DNA of 64,000 bases, taken from positions 124,001 to 188,000 of the forward strand of contig CAVXSO010000002.1 in assembly GCA_963764465.1 (NCBI GenBank). Reading direction: 5' to 3'. This stretch comes from JAJXXT01 sp963764465 (GTDB lineage: Bacteria; Pseudomonadota; Alphaproteobacteria; Acetobacterales; Acetobacteraceae). The translations under genes were made by a program, and so were the position numbers. The notes beneath the pieces were generated by a model. That model had not been told where the DNA came from, made no database searches, and saw only the letters and a list, made by a program, of their open reading frames with translations. Positions 33,277-41,426 of this stretch are shown piece by piece (the first letter of the stretch is position 1; every line of letters starts with the position of its first letter).

Positions 33277-34086
33277 ATGGCCGAGGCGACGATGATCCCG
33301 CCCACGATGATATTGGTCGAGACGCATCCGGCGGAGGATGGCCGCGGTGTCGGGCTGATCAGGCTGAACCGGCCGGCGGCGCTCAATGCGCTGTGCGACC
33401 AGCTGATGGGCGAGCTCGGCGAACAGCTGCGCGCCTTCGACGCGGACGACGCGATCGGCGCCATCGTCATCACCGGCTCGGAGAAGGCGTTCGCCGCCGG
33501 GGCGGACATCAAGGAGATGGCGCCGCGGACTTTCCCGCGCACGTTCCAGGACGATTTCATCGGCCAGCGCTGGGAGGCGGTGACGCGGATCAGGAAGCCG
33601 GTGATCGCGGCGGTGGCGGGCTTCGCGCTCGGCGGCGGCTGCGAGCTGGCGATGATGTGCGACATGATCATCGCCGCCGACACGGCGAAGTTCGGCCAGC
33701 CGGAGATCAAGCTCGGGGTCATTCCGGGGGCGGGCGGAACGCAGCGGCTGACGCGCGCGGTGGGCAAGGCCAAGGCGATGGACCTGGTGCTGACCGGGCG
33801 GATGATGGACGCGGCGGAGGCGGAGCGCTCCGGCCTGGTCGCACGGGTGGTGCCGGCGGCGGAGCTGGCGGCGGAGGCGCTGAAGACCGCGGCGGCGATG
33901 GCGAGCCTGTCGCCGGTTGCCATCCAGATGGCAAAATATTCGGTGACCCGGGCGTTTGAGACCACGCTCGCGGAGGGCGTGCTGGCCGAGCGGCAGCTGT
34001 TTCTCTCGCTGTTCGGCACGCCGGACCAGCGCGAGGGGATGGCGGCGTTCGTCGAGAAGCGCAGGGCAGCGTTCTCGCGCCGGTAG
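33277..34086 (+). CDS. Enoyl-CoA hydratase (crotonase family)
   Basis: A 269-residue hydratase that adds water to trans-2-enoyl-CoA in beta-oxidation or related pathways. Both catalytic glutamates are in place: Glu123 in GGGCELAMMCD and Glu143 in GQPEIKLGVIPG. 'ALNALCDQL' and the oxyanion-hole region 'AFAAGADIKEM' also fit. The similarity to classical short-chain enoyl-CoA hydratases is strong. The ATG at 33277 has GAGGAG just upstream. It is 31 bases after mutM and 117 before rpsT; its place between these genes recurs in related bacteria (recollection). Confidence 0.93.
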   Translation: MAEATMIPPTMILVETHPAEDGRGVGLIRLNRPAALNALCDQLMGELGEQLRAFDADDAIGAIVITGSEKAFAAGADIKEMAPRTFPRTFQDDFIGQRWEAVTRIRKPVIAAVAGFALGGGCELAMMCDMIIAADTAKFGQPEIKLGVIPGAGGTQRLTRAVGKAKAMDLVLTGRMMDAAEAERSGLVARVVPAAELAAEALKTAAAMASLSPVAIQMAKYSVTRAFETTLAEGVLAERQLFLSLFGTPDQREGMAAFVEKRRAAFSRR

Positions 34087-34106
34087 GGCTGGGCGGGGGG
34101 CTTTCC

Positions 34107-34135
34107 TTGACGCGGGCCAGGGCGGTCACTAGAAG
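34107..34135 (+). promoter_or_regulatory. Sigma-70-type promoter of rpsT
   Basis: TTGACG (34107-34112) and TAGAAG (34130-34135) are separated by exactly 17 bases, a good match to the housekeeping -35/-10 pattern. It lies 68 bases upstream of the rpsT ATG in the gap after the enoyl-CoA hydratase gene. A ribosomal protein gene is expected to have its own strong promoter. No experimental start is implied. Confidence 0.65.
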
Positions 34136-34203
34136 GCGCGCTTCCGTCCGCGTCGCAGCGGGCGCCGAGCAACCCTTGTCACGATCGTAGAGCTGGACAC
34201 GCC

Positions 34204-34473
34204 ATGGCCAACACCGCCTCCGCGCGCAAGCGCATCCGTCAGACCGAGCGCCGCACGGTGCGCAACAAGGCGCGGATGTCGCGGGTGCGCACCTTCATCA
34301 AGGCGGTGGAGACGGCGATCGCGGGTGGCGAGCACGACGCGGCGGCGGCGGCGCTGAAGCAGGCGCAGCCGGAGATGCAGCGCGCCGCCGGCAAGGGAGT
34401 GGTGCATCGCAACCAGGTTGCGCGTAAGCTGTCCCGCCTGTCAGCCCGGGTTAAGGCGCTGGGCGCGAAGTGA
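34204..34473 (+). CDS. rpsT: 30S ribosomal protein S20
   Basis: An 89-residue basic protein with the S20 start MANTASARKRIRQTERR and the three-helix-bundle pattern rich in Lys/Arg/Ala. It binds 16S rRNA early in 30S assembly. It ends with 'KLSRLSARVKALGAK'. It has its own promoter upstream and a factor-independent terminator immediately after the stop, so it is a single-gene unit. Its location directly upstream of dnaA is a recurrent order in alphaproteobacteria. Confidence 0.97.
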   Translation: MANTASARKRIRQTERRTVRNKARMSRVRTFIKAVETAIAGGEHDAAAAALKQAQPEMQRAAGKGVVHRNQVARKLSRLSARVKALGAK

Positions 34474-34479
34474 TCGGCC

Positions 34480-34506
34480 AAGCCCCAGGTTTTTCCTGGG
34501 GTTTGA
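34480..34506 (+). terminator. Intrinsic terminator after rpsT
   Basis: A 7-bp perfect stem CCCCAGG (34483-34489) / CCTGGGG (34495-34501) with a five-T loop, extended by A-T and G-T pairs to about 10 bp (34480-34504). The right side runs into a short T run. It lies 7 bases after the rpsT stop. Confidence 0.7.
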
Positions 34507-34745
34507 GTATTCGTCAAATAGATACAAAGAACACTTCGCTTTTCGAGTTACGGATTTAAGTCAAAACGTGGTCATCATTTGACCCGCCTTGAGCGCCACA
34601 AGAAAACCTCTGTCGGTGGCGGTTTTAACGATTGCAAGGGCCTGGGTTACGCCGTAGTCATGCCGCGGGGATCGTCGCGCCCCTGGCGTGGTGGCCGGGA
34701 ACTGGACGATGACGGCGCGGCGAGCGTGGGCGAGGCAGGGGGTGC
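34505..34745. other. dnaA upstream region with an AT-rich island
   Basis: In the 241 bases from the end of the rpsT terminator to the dnaA ATG, the stretch ~34502-34640 is strikingly AT-rich for this genome, with runs such as TCAAATAGATACAAAG and GGATTTAAGTCAAAAC, and an inverted pair GTCAAAT / ATTTGAC. This could be part of the dnaA promoter or a DNA-unwinding element. No clear DnaA box (TTATCCACA or close) was recognised by eye, and no convincing -35/-10 pair. Confidence 0.4.
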
Positions 34746-36299
34746 ATGGCGAACAGGGGGCACGGTGAAACGCGACTCTCGCCCAAGGCGCTGGCCGGCG
34801 CGGCCGATGGCATGACGCCGCGCGAGCGGAGCAGCCGTTCCTCCGCGGGCGACACCGTTTCCGGCCAGGGCACGGCCGCACAGCTCTCGACCCAGTGGGC
34901 CGCGGTGCGCGGCCGGCTGCAGCAGGAAGTGGGCGACGTCGAGTACCGCACCTGGCTCAGGCAGATGACGCTGTCCGGGCTCGACGGCGACGAGGTCACG
35001 ATCCGTGTGCCGACCAGGTTCCTGCGCGACTGGGTGCGCGAGCACTACGGGGACCTGCTGGCTCGGCTGTGGCAGAGGGAGAACCCCGCCGTGCGCCGCA
35101 TTGCGCTGCGCTGGGGCGGCGGGCAGGACGAGGGGCTCGCGGAATCGGTGACCCCGGCGGCCGCGGAGAGCGGGGGCACGGGTGCGGCCACCGCGGCGGC
35201 CGGCGGCGACGATCGCGCGGCCGATGACCGGACCGCGGATTCCGGGCTGCTGGATCCGCGCTTCACCTTCGACACGTTCGTCGTCGGCAAGCCCAACGAG
35301 TTCGCGCATGCCTGCGCCCGCCAGGTGGCGGCCAGCCCAGCCACCAAGGCATTCAACCCGCTGTTCCTCTATGGCGGGGTCGGGCTCGGCAAGACGCACC
35401 TGATGCACGCGATCGCGTGGGAGCTGCGCGGCGGCGACGGTGCGGCCAATGGTACCGGTGGCGCGGCGAAGGGGCGCCCGATCGAGATCGTCTACATGTC
35501 CGCCGAGCGGTTCATGAACCGCTTCATCGCGGCGATCCGCTCGCAGCGGATGATCGAGTTCAAGGAGCAGCTGCGCAGCGTCGACGTGCTGATGATCGAC
35601 GACCTGCAGTTCCTGATGGGCAAGGACGCCACACAGGAAGAGTTCTTCCACACGTTCAACGCGCTGGTGGATGCCGGCAAGCAGATCGTCGTCTCCGCCG
35701 ACAAGTCGCCCTCCGACCTCTCCGGCTTCGAGGAGCGGGTGCGCACGCGGCTGGGCAGCGGCATCGTCGCCAACCTGCACGCGACGACGCTGGAGCTGCG
35801 CATGTCGATCCTCGGCACCAAGGCGGCGCGCGCCAGTGTCGAGGTGCCGCCCAAGGTCATCGAGTTCCTGGCGCAGAAGATCACCTCCAACATCCGCGAG
35901 CTGGAAGGCGCGCTGAACCGGCTGATCGCGCATGCCAACCTGTTCGGCCGGCCGGTTACGCTCGATGTCACGCAGGAGCTGCTGCACGACATCCTGCGTG
36001 CCCACGAGCGGCGGGTCTCGATCGAGGAGATCCAGCGCAAGGTGGCGGAGCACTACCGCATCCGCTTCAACGAGATGACCTCGCAGCGCCGGGCGCGCAA
36101 CATCGCGCGGCCGCGCCAGGTCGCCATGTATCTCGCCAAGCAGCTCACCAGCCGCTCGCTGCCGGATATCGGCAAGCGCTTCGGCGATCGCGACCACACG
36201 ACGGTGATGCACGCGGTGGGGCGCGTGGTGGCGCTGATGGCGACCGATGCCGCGTTCGCGGAGGACGTGGAGCTGCTGCGCCGGATGCTGGAATCCTGA
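34746..36299 (+). CDS. dnaA: Chromosomal replication initiator protein DnaA
   Basis: A 517-residue initiator. Domain I is around 45-110 (WAAVRGRLQQEVGDVEYRTW). A long Ala/Gly/Asp-rich linker (~125-165) replaces domain II. The AAA+ domain has Walker A (GGVGLGKTH, ~210-218) and Walker B (LMIDDLQF), and 'SGFEERVRTRLGSGIVANL' forms the sensor region. Domain IV carries the DnaA signature GDRDHTTVMHAV, which reads DnaA boxes. The start at 34746 (MANRG) gives a ~40-residue N-terminal extension; a later ATG at 34812 is also possible. A GACTC (GANTC) site lies at 34774-34778, just inside the gene. Confidence 0.96.
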   Translation: MANRGHGETRLSPKALAGAADGMTPRERSSRSSAGDTVSGQGTAAQLSTQWAAVRGRLQQEVGDVEYRTWLRQMTLSGLDGDEVTIRVPTRFLRDWVREHYGDLLARLWQRENPAVRRIALRWGGGQDEGLAESVTPAAAESGGTGAATAAAGGDDRAADDRTADSGLLDPRFTFDTFVVGKPNEFAHACARQVAASPATKAFNPLFLYGGVGLGKTHLMHAIAWELRGGDGAANGTGGAAKGRPIEIVYMSAERFMNRFIAAIRSQRMIEFKEQLRSVDVLMIDDLQFLMGKDATQEEFFHTFNALVDAGKQIVVSADKSPSDLSGFEERVRTRLGSGIVANLHATTLELRMSILGTKAARASVEVPPKVIEFLAQKITSNIRELEGALNRLIAHANLFGRPVTLDVTQELLHDILRAHERRVSIEEIQRKVAEHYRIRFNEMTSQRRARNIARPRQVAMYLAKQLTSRSLPDIGKRFGDRDHTTVMHAVGRVVALMATDAAFAEDVELLRRMLES

Positions 36300-36349
36300 C
36301 CCGCTACACGGCTATCGCCAAAATCCCCGGATTGCTAAGCTGGCAGACC

Positions 36350-36388
36350 GATTCGCGGCGCCGATTCGCGATGGTTGTGGCCGGATTC
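36350..36388. promoter_or_regulatory. Cluster of three GANTC sites upstream of dnaN
   Basis: GATTC occurs at 36350-36354, 36363-36367 and 36384-36388 within the 223-base gap between dnaA and dnaN. GANTC is the CcrM methylation sequence of alphaproteobacteria, and GcrA acts at methylated sites in promoters. Three copies in 39 bases is dense for a GC-rich genome. A 3 x 15-bp imperfect repeat (36446-36490, core ATCGAYYGG) follows before the dnaN start. Confidence 0.5.
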
Positions 36389-36522
36389 CCGGCCCGGCGC
36401 GGCGGCGCGGCTCCGGTTCGGCCCTCCCGGTCGCGGGTGGGGCGGTATCGACTGGCGCCGTATCGATTGGGGCAGGATCGACCGGGTGCCGACGCGCCCC
36501 TGGCCAAGGAGGATGACGCAGG

Positions 36523-37647
36523 ATGAAGCTCAAGGCCGACCGTGCAACGCTCCTCAAGGCGCTCGCCCATGTGCAGAGCGTCGTCGAGCGGCGCAACACG
36601 ATCCCGATCCTCGCCAACGTCATGCTCGCGGTGCGCGAGGGGCGGCTGACACTCACCGCGACCGACATGGAGATCGCCATCGTCGAGGAGGTCGCGGCGA
36701 CAACGTCGCGCAACGGCGCCTGCACGGCGCCGGCGGCCACGCTCTACGAGATCGTGCGCAAGCTGCCCGAGGGCGTGGAGGTGGAGCTCGACCATGGCGG
36801 CGGCGACGCGCCGCTGGTGCTGCGCGCCGGGCGCTATTCGACCAGCCTGGTGGCGCTCCCGATCGACGACTTCCCGGCGATGACGGCGGGCGCGCTGCCG
36901 CACAAATTCTCGCTCAAGGCGGACACGCTGCGCGGGCTCATCGACCGCACGCGGTTCGCCATCAGCGGCGAGGAGACGCGCTACTACCTCAACGGCATCT
37001 ACCTGCACGCGACGGAGAGCGGCGGCGAGCGGGTGCTGCGCGCGGTGGCGACGGACGGGCACCGGCTCGCGCGCGTGGAGGAGAAGCTGCCGGAGGGGGC
37101 TGCCGGCATGCCGGGCGTGATCGTGCCGCGCAAGACCGTGGGCGAGCTGCGCAAGCTGCTCGACGAGGTGAGCGGGGCGGTGGAGATCGCGCTCTCGGAC
37201 ACGCGCATCCAGTTCAAGGCGGACGCGATCACGCTGACGAGCAAGCTGATCGACGGCTCCTTTCCGGAGTACGAGCGCGTCATCCCGCAGGGCAACGACA
37301 AGGTGCTGCGCGTCGGCAAGAAGGATTTCGCCGAGGCGGTGGCGCGTGTGTCCGCGATTTCGTCCGAGCGGTCGCGGCCGGTGAAGCTGAGCCTCTCGCA
37401 GGACCTGCTGGTGTTGTCCGCGTCCTCGCCTGACCAGGGCACGGCCTCGGAGGAACTGGACGGCAACCAGGTGACGTACAGCGCGACCCCGCTCGAAATC
37501 GGCTTCCAGGCGCGCTACCTCAACGACATCACGGACCAGATCGCCGAGCAGGTGGAGTTCCGCTTCTCCGACGGCACCGCGCCGACGGTGGTGCAGGACG
37601 CTGGTGACGACCGCGCGCTCTACGTGCTGATGCCGATGCGCGTCTGA
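36523..37647 (+). CDS. dnaN: DNA polymerase III beta subunit (sliding clamp)
   Basis: A 374-residue sliding clamp with three tandem clamp domains. The N-terminus 'MKLKADRATLLKALAHVQSV' with 'VERRNTIPILANVML' and the C-terminal 'DDRALYVLMPMRV' are classic. It encircles DNA as a dimer and tethers the replicase and repair enzymes. The ATG at 36523 has AAGGAGG nearby. It lies downstream of dnaA by 223 bases with GANTC sites between, so it may have its own promoter. No damage is visible. Confidence 0.97.
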   Translation: MKLKADRATLLKALAHVQSVVERRNTIPILANVMLAVREGRLTLTATDMEIAIVEEVAATTSRNGACTAPAATLYEIVRKLPEGVEVELDHGGGDAPLVLRAGRYSTSLVALPIDDFPAMTAGALPHKFSLKADTLRGLIDRTRFAISGEETRYYLNGIYLHATESGGERVLRAVATDGHRLARVEEKLPEGAAGMPGVIVPRKTVGELRKLLDEVSGAVEIALSDTRIQFKADAITLTSKLIDGSFPEYERVIPQGNDKVLRVGKKDFAEAVARVSAISSERSRPVKLSLSQDLLVLSASSPDQGTASEELDGNQVTYSATPLEIGFQARYLNDITDQIAEQVEFRFSDGTAPTVVQDAGDDRALYVLMPMRV

Positions 37648-37684
37648 CCCCGGCTGGGGCTCGCTGCGTGGCTGGCGCGGCGCG

Positions 37685-38821
37685 ATGACGGCGTTGGGGC
37701 TCGAGCGGCTGACGCTGTCGCATTTCCGCAACTACGAGGCGCTGGACTGGCGGCCGGCGGCGCGACTGATGGTGATTGCCGGCGCCAATGGCAGCGGCAA
37801 GACCAACCTGCTCGAGGCGATCTCGCTGCTGGCGACGGGCCGCGGGCTGCGCGGCGCCGCGACCGGGGTGCTGGCGCGGGGCGGGCATGGCGCGTGGGCG
37901 GTGGCCGCGCGCTTCGCGGTCGATGGCGAGCGGTTCGAGGTCGCGACCGGCACGGACCCCGAGCCGCCGCATGAGCGGCGCGTGTTCCGGCTCGATGGCG
38001 CCGCGCCGCGCAGCCAGGCGGAGATCGCGGCGCGCGTCGCCACGGTCTGGATCACACCGCAGATGGAACGACTGTTTGGCGAGGCGGCGAGCGGGCGGCG
38101 GCGCTTTCTCGACCGGCTGGCAGCGGCGGTGGAGCCGGCGCATGCGCGCGCGCTCGCGCAGTGGGAGACGGCGGCGGCGAGCCGCAGGCGGGTGCTGGCG
38201 GAGGGCGGCGACCTGGCCTGGCTCGCGGGGTTCGAGGAGGCGATGGCGCGCCATGCCGTCGCCGTCACCGCCGGGCGCATGGCGCTGGTGCGGGACCTCG
38301 ACGCGGCGCTCGCCGCAGGCGCCGCAGCGCCGTTTCCGCTGGTGCGCCTGGTGCTGGACTGCGCCATCGCCGCACGGCTCGCGGGCGAGCCGGCGCTCAC
38401 GGTCGAGGAGTGGCTGCGCGCGACGCTCGCGGCGCATCGCAAAGCTGACCACGTGTCCGGCAGCGCCTCGGTTGGCGCGCACCGGGCCGATCTCAAAATC
38501 GAGGACGCGGCCAGCGGGCTCGACGCAGCGATGGCGAGCACGGGCGAGCAGAAGGCGATGCTGGTGGGCATCGTGCTCGGCCACGCCGCGGTGGTGGCGC
38601 GCGCGCGCGGCTTCGCGCCGCTGCTGCTGCTCGACGAACCACTTGTGCATCTGGATGCGGGCCGGCGCGCCGCGCTGTTCGTGACCCTGCGCGGGCTGGG
38701 CGCGCAGGCGCTGATGACGGGGACGGAGGCGGGCGAATTCGCGCCGGTCGCGGATGCGGCCGTGCTGTTCGCGTGCCGCGGGGGCGGGCTGGTGCCGACG
38801 CCTTTCCCGGCCGCCGCGTAA
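37685..38821 (+). CDS. recF: DNA replication and repair protein RecF
   Basis: A 378-residue SMC-like ATPase. It has Walker A (GANGSGKTN), the family start 'LERLTLSHFRNYEALDW', the signature motif (ASTGEQKAMLVGI) and Walker B (LLLLDEPLVHLD). It loads RecA at gapped DNA with RecO/RecR. It starts 37 bases after dnaN and is followed by gyrB, the standard order. Arg/Ala-rich insertions reflect the GC content. Full-length. Confidence 0.95.
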   Translation: MTALGLERLTLSHFRNYEALDWRPAARLMVIAGANGSGKTNLLEAISLLATGRGLRGAATGVLARGGHGAWAVAARFAVDGERFEVATGTDPEPPHERRVFRLDGAAPRSQAEIAARVATVWITPQMERLFGEAASGRRRFLDRLAAAVEPAHARALAQWETAAASRRRVLAEGGDLAWLAGFEEAMARHAVAVTAGRMALVRDLDAALAAGAAAPFPLVRLVLDCAIAARLAGEPALTVEEWLRATLAAHRKADHVSGSASVGAHRADLKIEDAASGLDAAMASTGEQKAMLVGIVLGHAAVVARARGFAPLLLLDEPLVHLDAGRRAALFVTLRGLGAQALMTGTEAGEFAPVADAAVLFACRGGGLVPTPFPAAA

Positions 38822-38833
38822 CCCCGGCGAAAT

Positions 38834-38863
38834 TTGGAATTTCCGAGAATTCGCGCTAGATTC
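38834..38863 (+). promoter_or_regulatory. Sigma-70-type promoter of gyrB with an overlapping GANTC site
   Basis: TTGGAA (38834-38839) and TAGATT (38857-38862) are exactly 17 bases apart, 41 bases before the chosen gyrB start. The -10 overlaps GATTC (38859-38863), a CcrM-type methylation site, so adenine methylation could influence the promoter. A GAATTTCCGAGAATTC partial palindrome lies between the boxes. This is a motif-based call. Confidence 0.6.
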
Positions 38864-38902
38864 TCGCCATCCCAACACGATCACAGGAGCGAGCGCACGG
38901 GC

Positions 38903-41344
38903 ATGTCGGAAAAGTCCGCGCGAGAGGAGTTGAGCGTTACGATGAATGGTGCCGGGGACACGTATGACGCGGCCTCGATCTCAGTGCTGCGCGGGCTCGA
39001 TGCCGTGCGCAAGCGGCCGGGCATGTACATTGGCGACACCGATGACGGCTCCGGCCTGCACCACATGGCGTTTGAGATCGTGGACAACGCGGTGGACGAG
39101 GCGCAGGCGGGGTTCGCGACCAGCGTTGAGGTGGTGCTCAACGGCGACGGCTCGGTCACGGTGCGCGACAATGGCCGCGGCATTCCCGTCGATATCCACC
39201 CGGAGGAGGGCATCTCGGCCGCCGAGGTGGTGCTGACACGGCTGCATGCCGGCGGCAAGTTCAACCAGAACTCCTACAAGGTTTCCGGCGGTCTGCACGG
39301 CGTGGGCGCTGCCGTGGTCAATGCGCTTTCGGAATGGATGGACGTGCGCATCTGGCGCGGCGGGCGCACCTGGTTCATTCGCTTCGAGCATGGCGAGGCG
39401 GTGGCGCCGCTCGCGGACCAGGGGCTGGCGGACCAGCCGAACGGCACCGAGGTCACGTTCAAGCCCTCGTCCGCGACGTTCAGCCGCACCGAGTTCGATT
39501 TCGCGGTGCTGGAGCGGCGGCTGCGCGAGCTCGGCTTTCTCAACTCCGGGCTCGAGATCCTGCTGCGCGACGAGCGGCATGCGCCGGTGGAGAGCCGCCG
39601 CTTCCTGTTCGAGGGCGGGCTCGTCGCCTTCGTCGAATATCTCGATCGCGGCAAGCAGGCGCTGTTCCATCCGCCGGTCAGCCTCACGGCGCCGGAGTTG
39701 GACGGTATCCGCGTGGAGCTGGCGCTGTCCTGGAACGACAGTTTCCATGAGACGATGCTGTGCTTCACCAACAACATCCCGCAGCGTGACGGCGGCACGC
39801 ATCTCGCCGGGTTCCGCCAGGCGCTGACGCGGGTGGTGACGAAATATGCCGAGGGGATGGGCAAGAAGGAACAGCTCACGCTTTCCGGCGAGGACATGCG
39901 CGAGGGCATGACGGCGGTGCTCTCGGTGAAGGTGCCGGATCCGAAATTCTCCTCGCAGACCAAGGACAAGCTCGTCAGCTCCGAGGTGCAGCCAGCGGTG
40001 CAGGCCGCCGTCGCGGACGCGCTGGGCCACTGGTTCGAGACGCATCCGCGCGAGGCACGCTCGCTGATCCAGAAGGTGATGGACGCCGCCGCCGCGCGCG
40101 AGGCGGCGCGCAAGGCGCGCGAGCTCACTCGGCGCAAGGGCGTGCTCGACATCTCCACCCTGCCGGGGAAGCTCGCCGACTGCCAGGAGCGCGATCCGGC
40201 GAAGAGCGAGCTCTTCATCGTCGAGGGCGATAGCGCCGGTGGCTCCGCCAAGCAGGGGCGCGACCGGAAGTTCCAGGCGATCCTGCCGCTGAAGGGCAAG
40301 ATCCTGAACGTCGAGCGCGCGCGGTTCGACCGCATGCTCGCGAGTTCGGAAATCGGCACGCTGATCACCGCAATCGGCACCGGCATCGGGCGCGCGGAGC
40401 CCGAGCAGGGCGGGTTCGACCTCGGGAAGCTGCGCTACCACCGCATCGTCATCATGACGGACGCGGACGTGGACGGCTCGCATATCCGCACGCTGCTGCT
40501 GACCTTCTTCTTCCGCCAGATGCCGGAGCTGATCGCGGCGGGGCACCTCTTCATCGCGCAGCCGCCGCTCTACCGCACCAAGCGCGGCGGCGAGGAGAAG
40601 TACCTCAAGGACGACGCGGCGCTGGAAGCCTACCTGCTCGAGAAGTCGCTCGCCGACACGGCGCTCACCTATGCCGACGGCTCGGTCTGCGAGGGCGAGA
40701 CGCTGCATGCCGCCGCCGCCTGGCTGCACGAGGCCGCGGAGCGGGTGAAGCGACTGGCGGGCGCGGTGCCGGTGGCGCTGGTGGAGCAGGCGGCGATCGC
40801 GGGCGTGCTGGCGCCGGGGCGCGAGGCGGCGGCAGGGGATTTCGCGCAGCGGCTGGACGCGATCTCGCTGCCGAACGAGCGCGGCTGGAAGGTCGTCGCG
40901 GATGGCGAGGGGCTGTCCTTCGCGCGCACGGTGCGCGGGGTGGCCGAAAAATACCGGCTCGATGCCGCGAGCCTGCGCAGCAGCGAGGCGCGGTGGCTCG
41001 CGGAACAGTCGTCGGCGCTGGCCGCGCGCTTCGCCACGCCGGCGCGGCTGCGCTTCGGCCAGCACGAGTTTTCCGTCGCGGGGCCGGCCACCGCCTATGA
41101 GCGCATTCTGGCGCAGGGGCGGCGGGGGCTGACCATCCAGCGGTTCAAAGGGCTGGGCGAGATGAACCCCGAACAGCTCTGGACCACGACGCTGGATCCC
41201 GCGGTGCGCACCCAGCTGCAGGTGCGCGTGGGCGACGCGGAGGACGCGGCACTGGTGTTCTCGACGCTGATGGGCGACGTGGTGGAGCCGCGGCGCGACT
41301 TCATCGTCGGCAACGCGCTCAAGGTCGCGAACCTCGACGTCTGA
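38903..41344 (+). CDS. gyrB: DNA gyrase subunit B
   Basis: An 813-residue ATPase subunit of gyrase. The GHKL ATP site begins with 'VLRGLDAVRKRPGMYIGDTD' and 'VDNAVDEAQAGF'. The transducer follows. The TOPRIM domain has 'IVEGDSAGGSAKQGRD' and 'DADVDGSHIRTLLLTFFFR'. It introduces negative supercoils with GyrA. The start at 38903 (MSEKSARE) follows AGGAG; an in-frame ATG at 38942 is an alternative, and the open frame reaches back to 38834. The C-terminus (NALKVANLDV) is canonical. Confidence 0.97.
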   Translation: MSEKSAREELSVTMNGAGDTYDAASISVLRGLDAVRKRPGMYIGDTDDGSGLHHMAFEIVDNAVDEAQAGFATSVEVVLNGDGSVTVRDNGRGIPVDIHPEEGISAAEVVLTRLHAGGKFNQNSYKVSGGLHGVGAAVVNALSEWMDVRIWRGGRTWFIRFEHGEAVAPLADQGLADQPNGTEVTFKPSSATFSRTEFDFAVLERRLRELGFLNSGLEILLRDERHAPVESRRFLFEGGLVAFVEYLDRGKQALFHPPVSLTAPELDGIRVELALSWNDSFHETMLCFTNNIPQRDGGTHLAGFRQALTRVVTKYAEGMGKKEQLTLSGEDMREGMTAVLSVKVPDPKFSSQTKDKLVSSEVQPAVQAAVADALGHWFETHPREARSLIQKVMDAAAAREAARKARELTRRKGVLDISTLPGKLADCQERDPAKSELFIVEGDSAGGSAKQGRDRKFQAILPLKGKILNVERARFDRMLASSEIGTLITAIGTGIGRAEPEQGGFDLGKLRYHRIVIMTDADVDGSHIRTLLLTFFFRQMPELIAAGHLFIAQPPLYRTKRGGEEKYLKDDAALEAYLLEKSLADTALTYADGSVCEGETLHAAAAWLHEAAERVKRLAGAVPVALVEQAAIAGVLAPGREAAAGDFAQRLDAISLPNERGWKVVADGEGLSFARTVRGVAEKYRLDAASLRSSEARWLAEQSSALAARFATPARLRFGQHEFSVAGPATAYERILAQGRRGLTIQRFKGLGEMNPEQLWTTTLDPAVRTQLQVRVGDAEDAALVFSTLMGDVVEPRRDFIVGNALKVANLDV

Positions 41345-41398
41345 GGGCGGGCCGTCTGCCCCGCAGACCGGCTGAGCGGGCGCTGGCGCGGGATGACT

Positions 41399-41426
41399 GC
41401 GGCGGTTCGCGCGATCGAATCGCCGC
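41399..41426. terminator. Hairpin between convergent gyrB and chvG
   Basis: GCGGCGGTTCG (41399-41409) can pair with CGAATCGCCGC (41416-41426) over 11 bp with one G-T pair and a 6-base loop. It sits between the two stop codons. There is no T tract on either side, so it may act as a processing or bidirectional end structure, not as a classical terminator. Confidence 0.45.

Noticed and set aside
34505..34745. Replication origin at dnaA
   Set aside because: The AT-rich island is suggestive, but no DnaA-box cluster was seen by eye; kept only as a low-confidence region.
36375..37433. An open frame with GRIDW-type repeats covering the dnaN upstream gap
   Set aside because: It runs out of frame through dnaN and the repeat is explained by the 15-bp DNA repeat; dnaN itself is unambiguous.
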